A DNA stretch of 64,000 bases from the NCBI RefSeq assembly GCF_003589595.1, contig NW_020656077.1:8871497-8935496 (forward strand), in the 5' to 3' direction. The position numbers and the translations under genes are program-made. The notes below the pieces were generated by a model that searched no databases, had not been told where the DNA came from, and was given only the letters and a program-made list of their open reading frames with translations. Each line of letters opens with the position of its first letter. Positions within the stretch are counted from its first letter, which is position 1. Of the stretch, positions 31,069 to 44,500 are shown piece after piece. Origin of the DNA: Hyposmocoma kahamanoa (Eukaryota; Arthropoda; Insecta; Lepidoptera; Cosmopterigidae).

Positions 31069-31777
31069 ACATCGAGTATTTAGCCAGAAATAGAGGTGAA
31101 ATGTCACTTAATTTGTTTCAAAACTATTCTGACATATCATTACTGTGACAACTGCGCTCCGATTGGCCAGCCCGAGTTCGAAACAATTGACGGGTGTCGT
31201 CAACTGTTTCACTTCAAATCGACCAGTTAACTTGAGCCTTGCTGTAATGGACGAAAATTGCAAAATTACTTATTTAATATTTCAATACCGATGAAATTTG
31301 ATTCCGTTTGTTTTGTAATTAGATGTTTTGCTGTTTTTTCCCACACCACCGAATGGAACAGCACGCCATTGTTAGGGATATATTATATGTCAGCGTTACT
31401 GTGTCCCGGTCTTGGAAGGGTAAGGCTGCTGGTGAAATTACAGGCCCATGAGACTTGTCAACTTACGTCTCAGGGTGATAAGCGCAGTTGCAGTGCCCCT
31501 CAGATCTTTGCGATGTAAAGCTCTAAGTGGCATTAGAACTGTTATGGACAGGCGTGTAGCTTACCATGAGGAGCACGACTTGTTCGTCCCGTCACTTGAC
31601 ATTATAAAAATATATATATTTATTACAATAAATACAGAATATTTTTGGAATATACGGAGACGTACACACAGATCAGTTGTTGGCGTTGTCTATATTTCAG
31701 TGCAAACGAGAGTTGAAATTCATGAGTGATGTATCAGAGGTGAGTTACCAGAAATGTATGTCTCTATTTCTGGTCAT
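31069..31777 (+). mobile_element. Family C hAT-like element, copy 2, carrying a nested family B
   Basis: Starts CATCGAGTATTTAGCCAGAA and ends TTCTGGTCATATACTCGATG (inverted ends). ATAAAGAA stands on both sides, an exact 8-bp duplication. A family B copy (31405-31605) splits it at an AT-rich site. Confidence 0.8.
31405..31605 (+). repeat. Family B repeat, copy 6, nested in family C
   Basis: 5'-truncated (begins within the family at CAGCGTTACTG) and ends after CCCGTCACTTGACATTATAA. The uninterrupted C copy at 53.5 kb shows the pre-insertion site. Confidence 0.75.
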
Positions 31778-31845
31778 ATACTCGATGATAAAGAACCTAG
31801 AAATACGAATACCACTGCCACTGTTACAGCCACAACAGCATGGCA

Positions 31846-32038
31846 TCTACTCCCTTCCTTCGTCCGACATCCGTTCCGAAACAATTATTGTCAAATAATG
31901 AATACTCTACCAAATTGAACGACGCATGATGCGAATGAAGCTTCATACTTGATACTGTATTTCAATTTCGTCGAGTGTTACTTGTTTGACAGACAATTGT
32001 TTCGGTCAGATGTCGGACAGAGAACGGGAATAGACCCC
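31846..32038. mobile_element. Family D MITE, copy 2
   Basis: Inverted arms CGACATCCGTTCCGAAACAA and TTGTTTCGGTCAGATGTCGG, with centre GATGCGAATGAAGCTTCATAC as in the 28.6-kb copy. Confidence 0.7.
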
Positions 32039-32059
32039 CAGTTTCAGGGGTGTAGCTAC

Positions 32060-32811
32060 TAGACTTGTGCCTGATCGGTGCTCATAGGGAGCGATCCTAG
32101 TTAGTTCAATCGGTCAACTGAACTAGGTTGGTCTTCTAGTTCATTTAGTGCATCTAGTTCCTTAGTTCGTCTTGTCCTTGCTCTATTGTACGAATGCTCC
32201 AAACTAGTAATTTTATTTACATGAACTACTACAGACTTCTAGCATTATGAGGTCAATACTACACTGTATTAAATATTTAGAAATACAATTTGTATGGAAT
32301 CGGTACTATTAGATTTTCCTTCATATTTTACCGGTTTAAAGACTGTCATTCTAATTAAATATCCTTTTTTTTTTTACAAAACAAGAATTTTAGTATGGTG
32401 TGTTTAAATCAATATTTATGTACAACTATTTGATATACTCGTACACGTAAGTTGATGTTATACATACAGATACCTACCACAGCTACCAAAAAATATTACT
32501 TTTTCTAAAAAAAAGCTTGTTTACATACATAATGTAGATACGTATTAGAAACTTAGAACGAGCTGGCAACGTTCTATCGTACATCCAACTCGAACTTGTA
32601 CTAAAATTAGTGAAAGATCGCTATTTGTCCAGTTCGCACCGTTCCTACAGAATAAAATACAGGGAACTATCAACTCAGACAGTTCCTAGTTCGTACTGAA
32701 CTAAAGAGAACGATAAACTATATTAAAACCGACCAAGACGAACTAGTTCATGTCGGTCAGTGTCGGGAATATATTCCTAATAGTTCGTAGTTCATGAACT
32801 ATACAAGCCTA
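32060..32811. mobile_element. hAT-like non-autonomous element (752 bp)
   Basis: Ends TAGACTTGTGC and TACAAGCCTA are inverted. GTAGCTAC flanks both sides (32052-32059, 32812-32819), an exact 8-bp duplication. The interior is rich in AACTAGTTC and GTTCGTAGTTC motifs and has no frame. Confidence 0.8.
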
Positions 32812-32819
32812 GTAGCTAC

Positions 32820-34097
32820 TCTTTTCCACGTCCTTACTGGACACCAATACTGTCAAACCAGAATCAGAACTTCTTGAAAATTTGTTACATAGTCTTATAG
32901 TCTATTTATTAATACAGACCTTGAGATATTTTTTTAAATATTAGGGCTAAAAAATTTTACTATTTATTAATGCGGGCCTCAGCATAAGGTTGCTACGAGT
33001 AAGAAACTCCCCACAAAGTATACCTACTAATGGTTTGCCAAACATCCACAAGTATAATAAACCTGCCACTTCCTTCTATAAAAAATCTTAAAGATCCCCA
33101 GTAAGCAATTCAGTTTAATATAATAGAATAGAACACCCACCGAAAAGGCAGAAAAAATAATATAAGAAAAAAAATTTAAAAAATGCACTAATTCTATTTT
33201 CAAAAGCGTCAATTTACCAACTTATTCTCTTTTTACTTTTTTATAATTTTGTCTATTTATACATTTGTTAAAGCTCGTTTATAAGGATTGTTAAGTATTT
33301 AGTTCTTTTTCATTCATCTAATGTTTTGTTATTCTGTGATATCAGTAGAGTGACTAGCTAGTTATCACAACACATCAGTTTCCTGTAAATAATGTTAAGA
33401 AGTAAATCTACACATTGGATCACAAAAAAAACATTTGTATGCGCGAATTCAGAGTAACCTAAAAGTCATCTTAATTTCTCTTTTGAAAAGAGAATACTTT
33501 TCTTTTTTTCTGTTCTTGGCTTTTCTGGTCAGCGTTGGAGCCATAGGTTGGAACCAAAACAATTTTTAAACATTCAATCAATCTATCTTAGCAATTTATC
33601 AACGGGATATTATATATATTGGAAAGAATTAGGAGAAAAATTTCATAACCAATAATAGGTATATAAAGAAATATACACCTGTGAACAAATGATAATTTAA
33701 TAATATTTCGACCACCGTTGATCCCAGCTACAACAAATAGATGAAGTTGTGCCATGTGAAGAACACAAAACAACAGTACCTGATGAGGAAATCACTTCTT
33801 AGGTCCGTGATCGCGACCCGTTATTTCTAACTCAGTAAATGATTGCGACTCCATTTAATGTTAGTTTTTTTTTAAACTGAGGACATATAACATTTCTTGT
33901 TTTTTTTCCTTAAATGAATGGCTTGTGAAACTAATTGTCTCAATAATGCCAGTATCCGTTTCATGCTAGTTTTATAAACATCGTAAATGAGTGTAAATAG
34001 AAAATTTGTTCGGCGACTAATGGGTGACTCAGAGGGAGAGAACGCCTTTTGATAATCTCAGTAGAGTATTCAAAAAAACCCACCTCAAAAATCATTC
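32820..34097. other. Intergenic, nothing recognised
   Basis: AT-rich with only small chance frames. Confidence 0.4.
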
Positions 34098-34105
34098 TGC
34101 TCAGA

Positions 34106-34391
34106 CATTGACTTACAAATAAACAGACGACGGGACTAATACAAAAACCACGACAAAAATGTCCCAAGTCAACCTATTTAAACGTAGTGACATGTCAAGG
34201 AATATGAAACAGCTAAAACGTTGAATTTAAATTGTAATGTCATCGAAGTACTGTCTAATTTTGCTTGCTTCGCTGTCAGTCAAACAAACGAAGACTAGAG
34301 CGTGAATGACGCTCTGTATACGATTTTAACGCCCTATAAGTTCGGACACTTTTTAGCGCGGACCCGACGTCCATATAATTGCAAGTCAATA
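34106..34391 (-). mobile_element. Family A hAT-like MITE, copy 3 (286 bp)
   Basis: Same inverted ends as the other copies. Flanks TGCTCAGA (34098-34105) and TGATCAGA (34392-34399) differ at one base. Confidence 0.85.
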
Positions 34392-34689
34392 TGATCAGAC
34401 GAATAATAAATTGTCAAGTCACAGTTATGTTGTCATGATACCAATTATTAGAGTAAAATTATTGTTAGATTGATAAGTGCCGAAACTGGCTACCTACGAA
34501 AATTAATAAAAAACTAGATTACCTACCGTGATCCACAATGGTGGCACTGCAGCGGCTCTACGCGTTTATTTTGAAATTGCCATAAGTAATAGGGACTACA
34601 TTTTTGTTTTTATTAATAAAAAGTGATTGCCTTAACCTTGACCGGGACAGTTGCTTCAGCTGTATCAAGCACAAGTCCGGTCGTGTTTG

Positions 34690-35090
34690 GAGTGCCGCTG
34701 CTACCTTTGAAATGGCTCTACTACATACCAATTGGCCACCTTGGATTCAATAGATAAGCGTTCCAAGACGCTTCTAGGTGACTCGGAATTAGTAGAGGCG
34801 AAGCTGCAGAGCCTTGAACACTTTATAACACGGAATTCCGCCTTCCTCTTACATACTTACATAGACATAGGCTTGGATTCCACCACTACGTTGTGGATAT
34901 TCCGACGATTCGCACGAAGCATTATGCTTACACATTCATACGGCAAACGGCTATGGAATGCAATTCCCTACCTGCAAACTTGTTCCCTGAACATTATAAT
35001 TTGGACCTTTTCAAGGCGAGAGTGACTTGGCATAAGTGTGTATGCTAGTCACTTTCCAACAGGTGAGATGGAGGTCAAATGCGCACTTAC
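34690..35090 (+). pseudogene. LINE ORF2 C-terminal relic
   Basis: Broken frames read LDSIDKR, then IRTKHYAYTFIRQTAMECNS, LFPEHYNLDLFKARV. This is the RTARLWNSLP...LFKARVN ending of CR1/Jockey LINEs. A near copy is at 18250-18510. Confidence 0.65.
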
Positions 35091-35280
35091 ATTTGTATAA
35101 AAAAAAACTTTTCAAATCTATTGCATTGTGGTCTTAATAACAGTCAGTTATAATTAACTGTATACAATTTACCGCAGCAGGAGACTGATGTTATGTGGAA
35201 CATAGAAGATCATAATTGTTATTATGTCATTTGTTTCGATTAATTTCTTTATGTACATTTCATTGAATTATTTTTAATAT

Positions 35281-35812
35281 TTTATCTACACACATATCAT
35301 AAACCCTCTACGATGTGTTCAGAAACAGAAAATTACGACCAGCTTAAAGATAAACTGTTTAGTTAGAACATATTTCTTATCTGTAAAAATTTTATTATTG
35401 CCTAATTATTAGGATCAAATTCGATTTTATTTTTACAATCAAATGTCGAACATCTCTGAAAAACAAGATAATTTGATTCGACCTCAATTCTAATATCAGT
35501 CAAGATGAAGTTTTATTCGAAATGAAATGTCATTATCAAAACAATTTTGACAAATTTCACACGTTACTTGATATCGAACGATATGATAGTTGGAGCCGAC
35601 TGTAGTTGTATCTATGAATTAAATAAAAACTGTGTGACATCTTAGAGGATGGAAAAAAACGTGACATGCGTGAGTTTTTATTTGCCGCCATTTCGCCAGT
35701 CATAACATACGGTCCCTGAATACATCATAGAAAGCTTATAATATGTGTAAGCAGTGTATGTACCTGTACATAATTAGGCATTAAAACTTTCATTATGTAC
35801 CAGTCACATAAA
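35281..35812 (+). mobile_element. Family L element, copy 1
   Basis: The start TTTATCTACACACATAT and the inner end TATGTGTAAGCAGTG are inverted relatives. The whole unit is the reverse complement of 39692-40248. Confidence 0.7.
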
Positions 35813-36479
35813 CTACTAATATTATGTAAGTGTTTTATTGCAAAAAGACATTAGGTAATAGACAAGTAAGTAAATTGTGTATAATTTACTTAATATGTCA
35901 TAGTAATATATAAGTTTTCCTTTAATTAATAAATAAAACCACAAAACCTATACAAGTGTATACAATTTTTATTTTATCATCTTACATTTATCGTTTTAGT
36001 GTTAGAAACCACGTAAAAAAATACAAGAAAAATACATCAGAAATTAATATTAAAAAAATACTGTTTTAGAAAGAAAGATTTACAGATTTTACACTTAGGG
36101 TATACACATAAATGCATTTCACACTAAGTTAGTACGCAATTGACTGATCTTTTAGACCGTAAATGAAGGTAAATTTAAATTGCAATTATTCCTAAAGGCG
36201 TGACTGCAATAAACTTAAAATTCCTTATACAAATCACTACCAATAATTAACTACATGCAATTCTCAAACTAGAGTTGTACGAATTGGGTAATTGTACAGA
36301 CAAATCAAGATTATACGATACTTTGGAAGAGACAGGACATAACAGTACATTGTCTATTTATTACGGGCGGTAAATAAGGAATTACAAACGAGACTATTAG
36401 AAGCCCGAAGTCGAACACTGAGGGCCACTAAGATCTTTCGGAGTTGTGAATCGTAATTCCCGTACCGCCCATGAAACAC
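35813..36479. other. Intergenic, nothing recognised
   Basis: AT-rich. Confidence 0.35.
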
Positions 36480-36712
36480 AATGTTTTTCATCACACTTGC
36501 ACGTAAATAGTATCATTGTATGCATGGTAACTTGACTATTAAAGCCCCAAATAAAACCCTCAAGCTTGTTTCTACTCATTACAGTCACGGTCATGTAATT
36601 AGACGAAAAAAGGTCCAAGGGTTTTATTTGAGGCATTATAGTCAAGTTAGACTGCATGCAATCATACCATTTAAATGCAGGTGTGACAAAAAATTATTTT
36701 TTATCGATATAA
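36480..36712. mobile_element. Fold-back element with about 80-bp arms
   Basis: 36484-36562 and 36620-36705 are imperfect inverted copies (CCCCAAATAAAACCCT / AGGGTTTTATTTGAGG; TAACTTGACTAT / ATAGTCAAGTTA). The resemblance of short frames read from opposite strands results from this symmetry. Confidence 0.75.
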
Positions 36713-38401
36713 TTAGGTTGCATAGAGTTCTTGGACATTGGATACAATCCGGTTTTAATATCTTAAGAGCAATTCATTAATTTACTTTTCTCAAAATGTC
36801 CTACGACTATGAAAAAACAAACGCACGTGAAAATAAGTCGATCTAAAATGCCTGGTTTGCTTGAAAAGCAAATATAAACGAATTAGGTCCTAAAAAGTTA
36901 TTTAATCTCCAACTATCGCACTTTAAAACCAAATACTGTCGTAACTCCAAAATTGTTGGAACAGAAAAAGACGTAATTTGAAATTTTAAAAAACCGAATT
37001 GATTTTGATGATTATTTTTATGTGTTATGTTCATGTATTTACTTATATTATTGGTTAAATTCCGTAATTTCGAGTTACGACAGTTATTTAGTTTCATGTG
37101 CGATATTTTAATTTTTTTCTTCGCACTTTCTTCGTCTTAGTATAAAGTGGGCGTTTAAACAAAAAGCACTTAGAAAAAGATTGCTTTTTAAAATAAGCAC
37201 ATAAGCACGCTTTTCATTTTAAACGTAAGCGTTAACAACGTGCTTATGTTTCAAGTTCCGCCATCTATGTTTCCTAAACAAATTAATTCGTCAATGTGAA
37301 TAATAATTTTATAAATAAAAATAAAACTCGTGTTTTACAAATAGAGTTACTAATCTTCAAACCTTTAGTGCTTTACTCTTGTTTTTCGGTATCAGCGCAC
37401 AGTTACAAGCATTCTTTAACACAAAAGTCTATGCACTTGAACGTTTTTCTAAACGTTTTTATAAAAAAGCACGTATAAACGTTTAAAAAAATTTTGCAGT
37501 CTTTCCCATCTCTACTTAGTATCGACAAATCCCGACATTCTAAAACTGTCAGTCCTAATTTGTTCATTCTATTTAATATTAGCGTTAGGAACGGTAATTT
37601 AACTGAGCATTAAATACATTAAACTTAATCATAAGCCAAATAAATACGTTAGTATTAAATAGAAAACCAATTTATTTCAACGTCGCTTTTTTTGGGGAGA
37701 ATATATTTAGAAACAAGAAACTCAATATATTTATGCCTAAGTTTAGATGATTTATTGCCACGGAGAAACCTTGCTTTGTTGCGGCTTAAAAAATTATTGT
37801 TGACACACATTATCCCACTTGAAATCGACGACAAGTAATTGTAACTTGAAAAGAAAACCGTCTCAAATTCGATTTCCATTGGATCCCCTCATCACATTCT
37901 GACCTCTTGGTGACAATAAGACTGTTACGGACTCCTTCGTACATTTTGTACTTTTTTCTGGTTGTCGTGGCGACGGTGATTTGTTGAAAAATAATTAGTA
38001 ATTTGTGATAGCCGAAACAGCATCGTGGGCATCAGGGGCACCTCTAGAGTATACCCTTTCAAACAAATAAAGAATTTTCAATATCGGTGAGTACACTATC
38101 ATGCCTATAAAACTTGAGGCTTTTCCTCGATTTCCATGGGATCCTCTCATCAAATTCTGACTTGGTGACAATGGGACCACCACGAGAGTGCACACTTTCA
38201 AACAAAAAAGAATATTCAAAATCGGTCCACAATTGACAGAAAAATCGGAAACCTACATACAACCGAACGTATAACTCCTCCATTCTTGATCCTCCTTTTT
38301 TTCGAACTCGGTTAAAAAATCAATTTGACAGAATGCGCGACTATAATAATACTCAAGTAGAGAGAAGGTAGAGTCAACAATACTTATTTCGTTAGATAAT
38401 G
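36713..38401. other. Intergenic between the convergent genes
   Basis: 37140-37490 is rich in AAGCAC/GTGCTT in both orientations and may be a worn inverted element. 37870-38330 carries a repeated GGATCCxCTCATCAxATTCTGAC motif (two units) and a TTCGAACTCGGTTAAAAA end common in moths. Confidence 0.35.
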
Positions 38402-38407
38402 TTTATT
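38402..38407 (-). terminator. Polyadenylation signal of WDR1
   Basis: AATAAA on the - strand, 23 nt after the stop codon. It implies a very short 3' UTR. Confidence 0.5.
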
Positions 38408-38430
38408 CCCCAGCAAAAAGGTCGTTTTGT

Positions 38431-38540
38431 TTAGGCCTTGGGCACGGTCCAGACACGGGTGTTGGCGTCCTGGCCCACGGAAACCACTGATTCGTCGTCC
38501 AACCACGCCAGGCCTGTGATCTGGCTCTGTGGGTGAGCAT
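38431..38540 (-). CDS. WDR1: WDR1 exon k (terminal)
   Basis: Encodes [20 protein letters not shown] to VWTVPKA and TAA. The [14 protein letters not shown] ending is that of insect AIP1. Confidence 0.95.
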
Positions 38541-41500
38541 CTGGAAAAATAATCGGGTAAGAGGAACATGAGTTATTTTAAGATCGATTTTATTTATGAA
38601 TATGAATCTTAATCTTAATTTGAATACGTTTGAAAACAATGAATTAGTTGAACAACGATAGTAAAAAAAAAGTTTATACGATTTAACACATTGATACTTT
38701 CAACATTATATTAGGTAGTAAGAAATGGGGTAACGTGCGACCTTAGAATTATTTTAAATTGTTTCTTTTTTTTATTTTAATTATAATTTATTAGACTGGT
38801 ACAAAAAACCTCTACAACGGAGAAATCAACTTGAACAATCTTCGTTACATAATCTGTCGAATTGATAAATATCAGAATCGGAGCTAAAGAGCACGTCGTT
38901 TCACTATAGTAAAGAAAACAGAGTTCTTGAAGTATGGCATTTCTTGTCTATGGTTGCTTGTCAATAATTATGGAACTTCATAGGCACGCTTATGTCAAAA
39001 GCATGTTAAATGGTTGGAAGGAGTATAAAAATAGTTATTTGTTATGAAGGCTGCAACGTTGTTGTTTGACGCGAGTGCTGTATTGAAACTTGAGCAAGCG
39101 AAGGAAGCTAAGATTTCAATCTCAGCTTAGGCTCAGGTCAAAAATAAAATCCTGAGCGTAGCTATGGTTTCGAGCCACGAAACGAAAACAACTTTGCTAC
39201 CGAGCGAAACACACAACATGTCACCTCATTATAGCGAGGAAAATGGCAGATTAAAGAAAAACAGTTCAACTGTAAGAAATCAGTTTTAATAAACGAAATT
39301 ATTTATCGTTGTCAATTTAATGTCAACAATAATAAGAATAAATACCAACTAATTTATAAGGATTTATATTACATTTTATCATATATTTATTACATATTAC
39401 ATTAGTTGAATGTGTCATTTTTTTTTCATCGAAAGAAAAAGTTGTGAGGTGCAACACAGTTCATCGTCAGTTAGGATTTCAAAAATCTATTCCACTGTAG
39501 CGAGGAAAAAACGCTTTTGCGCGCGGATTTCCCATGAGAAAGAAAGCCGAGCTAGTGAGGTAAAAACGTATTTTTTACACGGTTATACTCTTTGTTTACA
39601 TTTTGGAAACCTAATTATGATTCATACTGTTCATCATACTTGCTTTTAACAAATAAAACGGAAAAAACCTTGGAACGTCATGAATTAATACTTTATGTGA
39701 CTGTTACATAATGAAAGGCATGAAAATACGAGTGAGGGTTTCTCACGAGTGTTTTAATGCCTAATTATATACAGGTACATACACTGCTTTATCTACACAC
39801 ATATTATAAGCTCTGTGATGTGTTCAGGAACCGCATGTTACGACTGGCGAAAAGGCGGGAAATAAAAACTTTTCTCACGCATGTCACACAACCGTAGTTT
39901 TTATTTAATTCATGGACAAACTAGAGTCGGCCCCAACTATCATATCATTCGACATCAAGTAACGTGTGAAATTGTGAAAATTGTTTGATAATGACATTTA
40001 ATTTCGAATAAAACTTCATCTCGACTGATATTAGAATTGAGCTCCAATCAAATTGTTTTGTTTTTCAGAGATGTTCGAAATTTGAATGTAATAATAAAAT
40101 CGAACTCGATGTTATTATGAAATTTGTTCTAACAAAACAGTTTATCATAAAGATAAAATTATATTAAAAAAAAGCTATAGATAAAAAATGACTGGTCGTA
40201 ATTTGCGATTTTGGAACACATCATAGAGGGTTTATGTGTGTAGATAAATTAATTAAAAGAAAGTTTTACGTACTCTTAATGATAGTATGCTTCGCGGGTG
40301 CGTCGACGCTCCAGATGATGATACTGGTGTCCAACGAGCCGGACGCAATGCGCTTTGAATCCGGGGACCAGGCCACGCAGTTGACGCGTGCGGTGTGGAA
40401 GCCCCACTCCTTATTATGAGCCAGCTGGAAAGTATAATTATTAAGTATTTACTCTGATGAAAAATCCCAAACAGACATAAGCCTGCAGTACTAATTAATA
40501 TATTTTAATAATTCTAATTTCCGTTATTAATTAATAAAAAATTTAACTTAATAAAAATTCATATTGTTACAATAAAATAATTTGTTAAACAATGTAGGGT
40601 AAATTGGAATGTTTCTTTGTAAAATTAAAATAAGGTATTTAATTAATAATTTTGTAACTATAGTGAAAACATAGAGTGGTTCGCATTAATATTAGACGTA
40701 ACTGGTTGGTTGTAACACCTGCGACCATGGGACCTGTAAAGGGCCAGAAACGTTGGTTTGTTTGAAAAAACAAATATACGCGATTTAATATGTAACAATC
40801 GCGAAAGCCTAAGAACTCGATAAGTACAATTATATTAAACAAAAAGCGTAAATAACGCTAATGCTTAATGGCAATACTCGTCGTAGACGATTCACAACCT
40901 TTGGAAAACGTTAACGTTTCGGTCTGGTTGCACTGGCCGTGGTTACGGGGCTAACGGCCCTTTGGTAAATTAAAAATAAGGTATTTAAATTCCTTATATA
41001 CACGCACATAACATTAATAACTTCATTCATCATTCACTAGCAGCAGAGCTCCTAGGTGGGCGACTTGTTCGGTCCATCACTTGATCTCTACCATATGGTA
41101 TGGTATTGTCTAGGTGAGGTATAACGTCTGGAACGGTATGCTAGAAGACGTCGATTCGAATCCGGCCGGATCGAAGGGATTTTTTCTGAGTGTTCGATCT
41201 TTGTATTAATAATTATAACAAACTAATGGAGTAACTTCACATAAAAAATAATTGAATATCATTTCAATAAAAATTTAAATACAATGAATACCGATATCTC
41301 TAGCCGGGACTGGTAGCTGTAAAGGTATCTAACTGGGTGACGAAATATCATAGATTTCTCATAGATGGCGCTACGGCTAAAAAGTCGTTGAAAAACCAAA
41401 TACAAAGATACGACTCAAGCACATAGAAGAATTCGTGAGGTCCGTTGGTTCGTTCCGTGGCTTAGTTGGTATACCGTCTGGCAAGGTATGCCAGAAGACA

Positions 41501-44500
41501 TCGGTTCGAAGGAATTTTTCCTGAGTGTCCGATCTTTATATTAATAATTATACGTAACTGCACCGATTCGTCTTATCTTTCGAGTACAGTAGGACAAAAG
41601 AGTGAGCCGTGTCGGTAACGCACGTGCCATCTGTATAGTGCAAACAACTAGTTTAAACACTTTTACGCATTGACACTTAATTCTAAACTTGATAATCTTT
41701 ACGGAACTAACTTTGTTGAGTTAGTAAGAAAAGAGTCTGCAGTCGGTATTTTATGAAGTAATTGCGTTCCCATTACGTCGTGACGACAGATAATCGTGCA
41801 TTTTAAAGTGTCGTGGCTTGTATATTTAAATGAAGTTGTTCATTAGTATAACACGATTAATTGTCGTTTCTTGACGATACGACGACAGGCTGCCAAGTCA
41901 ATGGGAAGAGCTAGAACGACTGTCGCGTAGGACGATAAATAAAACGTCACCGTAAAAACGTGACGACAGATAATCGCAGCTACTATTGTCGTCACGTTTT
42001 ATCTATCGTTGTCTGCAGGTGTTCCGCTCCCTACTTTCCCCTCTCGTCTCCCGCGCCCTCGGCTGTGCATCAAAACGATTCTGTCGCGCAAACGACAAGG
42101 TGGCTGCCGTGAACCGATAAATTGTCGTGACAATCCAGTGGGAATGATTAGACACGACAGTCGTTGAACGAGAAAAAAAAACGTCCACGACACAGTCACG
42201 ACAGACAGTCGTGGAACAGGCTAAAAGCGACAGTGAACGAGCCCTCTAGAAATAATTCAAAACTAAAATTCAGAAAAAGCATTTAACGCGTCCATAACTC
42301 GTCCGATAATTAAGTCCATATACGCTTTGTGTAAAAGAAGTGTTAATTGATTTTATTGCTGTATTGTAATAGAAAGGATAAGCCGTTCCAAGAGATAACA
42401 TTAATAGGTGCAAAAATATTTCTTCAACTATACCATCTCAGCCAGTTTCAGGTCACGGTTGGACCACGAGGGCTATATTTTTAACCACATCATTACCTGG
42501 TCTCAAAACAAGGAAATTCCACCACCAGTACCAGACCATCGGAGTTCACTCTGTGGCACTGTGACAAGAACCAATCTAGAAAAGTTCATTTCCTGATATC
42601 GCTGCCTTTTAAGAACAATGGCACAAACCAAAATAGTTCATATTTTTTTTTGTAATACAGTTGAATTCGGAATGTACTAAATTATATTGTAAAAAAAAAC
42701 CGAGCTTATTATTAAAAAACACCGAGCTAAAATAAACAAGTGACAACATGGACCGGCGTAGGACTTGTCAACTTTGCGCGTTAGATATTGCTTCAGATGT
42801 CTCTGAACCAAAATCATGATGAATTAATTAATTTTCACATAAGTCACTATTCTACAAAGCCATCGATATGATCCTACCGGGAATCGAACCCGGGACCACC
42901 TCATCCAGTGCCGACAATATAAACCGACGGACCACCGAAGATTTTCAGCAACAATGAAATTATAACCTTGTAATCTTCTGTGGAGTAGAGGATCAGCTTC
43001 CTGTTGGCGTCACACGCCACGAGGTACTGCGAGTCGGGACTGAAACGCACGTCTGTCACCGCGCCCAGGTGTTCCAGTTCCACGCCCGACGTCAGAGTAC
43101 GCACATCCAGCGTGAACAGGTGCACCTTATTATCAGCGCCTGTCTCAAAAAAAAAACAATATTACAGGTCTACCGCTTAACCGAGTCGGTTCACTATAAA
43201 ATAAGATTGACACGCAAAGCTAACTATAGAATCGTGCAGACCTCTGTTCAAAAAGTTGAATATCATTAGATAGACACATTTGTAAAACGGGTACTGTTTT
43301 ACAAATGTGACTATCTTAAAACGTGGAAACAGTTAAACATAAGGAAACTTCAACTTCGACATCAATTTCATAATATGTTGCGGGTACCACATTGTATTGA
43401 AAATAGTCCATAATTTATGGACAAAAAATTTTTTAACTCGCTACCTAGTGACCTATGAGATGCCATTACAGCCACTAAACGCATTTAGACGTGAAATAAA
43501 TATAATGCTACTTAAAGGTTGTTTACTACTCCGTAAATGAATTTCTGGAACGCAAAAACAACTCGCAGATCAAATAAACCGACATCTGTACGACTGAAAT
43601 ACATATCATCTAACCTGTATTTTGCTATGTTAATGTAATATAATCCTTTTTTAAATATATAATAGACACACGCTTGGCCACAATCTCACCCTCCACTCAC
43701 TCCTTCTCCGTACGCATCAGAAAGGAGGAAGCAAAGCGCTTAGTGCGAACAGGTGGAATATCAACGACAAAAGAATGGAGTGCTCTGGACCTTCTAGTCG
43801 ACCGAAGGAGGAACGGTGAGGGTGGAACTAAATTGAAAATCATAGTAATAAAATCCTATGATAATTGAATATTGATGTCTTAGACATGATATAAATTTAA
43901 TACGATAAGATAATCTGAACTAATTAGTGACTTCCATAATTTGTAGTAGTTTACTTAAGAATATTTGTCCGCCATTATGGGTAGATTTTTTGTGACACTT
44001 TAGCACTATTATTTACTAAACATCAAATTGTTACACCAAAAAACCACACAAACAAACAAATTTCATTTCATAAATAATATTCGACCAAATTAAAAGAAGC
44101 GGGGCTCCTTTTGAAAGAGCTCGACGAGGGAAGTACTGCCACCTTACCTATTTCTGCCGGTAATGTGAACATTACTGCGTTCCGGTTTTGAAGGGTACTG
44201 GTGAAATTACAGGCACATGGGACTTGTCAACTTATGTCTAAGGGTGACGGGCGCAGTGGCAGTGCGCCTCAGTTCTTTGCGATTTAACGCTCTGAGTGGC
44301 ACTGCAACTGTTATGGACAGGCGTGTATCTTACCATCAGGCGCACGATTTGCTGGTCCCGTCGCTTAGTAGTATATAAAAAAGAAGCATGATGCAAATGA
44401 AGCTTCATACACGACATTGTCTTTTAATTTACGCACACACTCAACATAGCCCCGCACTAGGAAAACCTTGTGTCGCGGGTGCCATGGACACACACACAGA

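Noticed and set aside
36397..36780. Two similar 86-codon frames on opposite strands
   Set aside because: Their similarity results from the inverted arms of a fold-back element.
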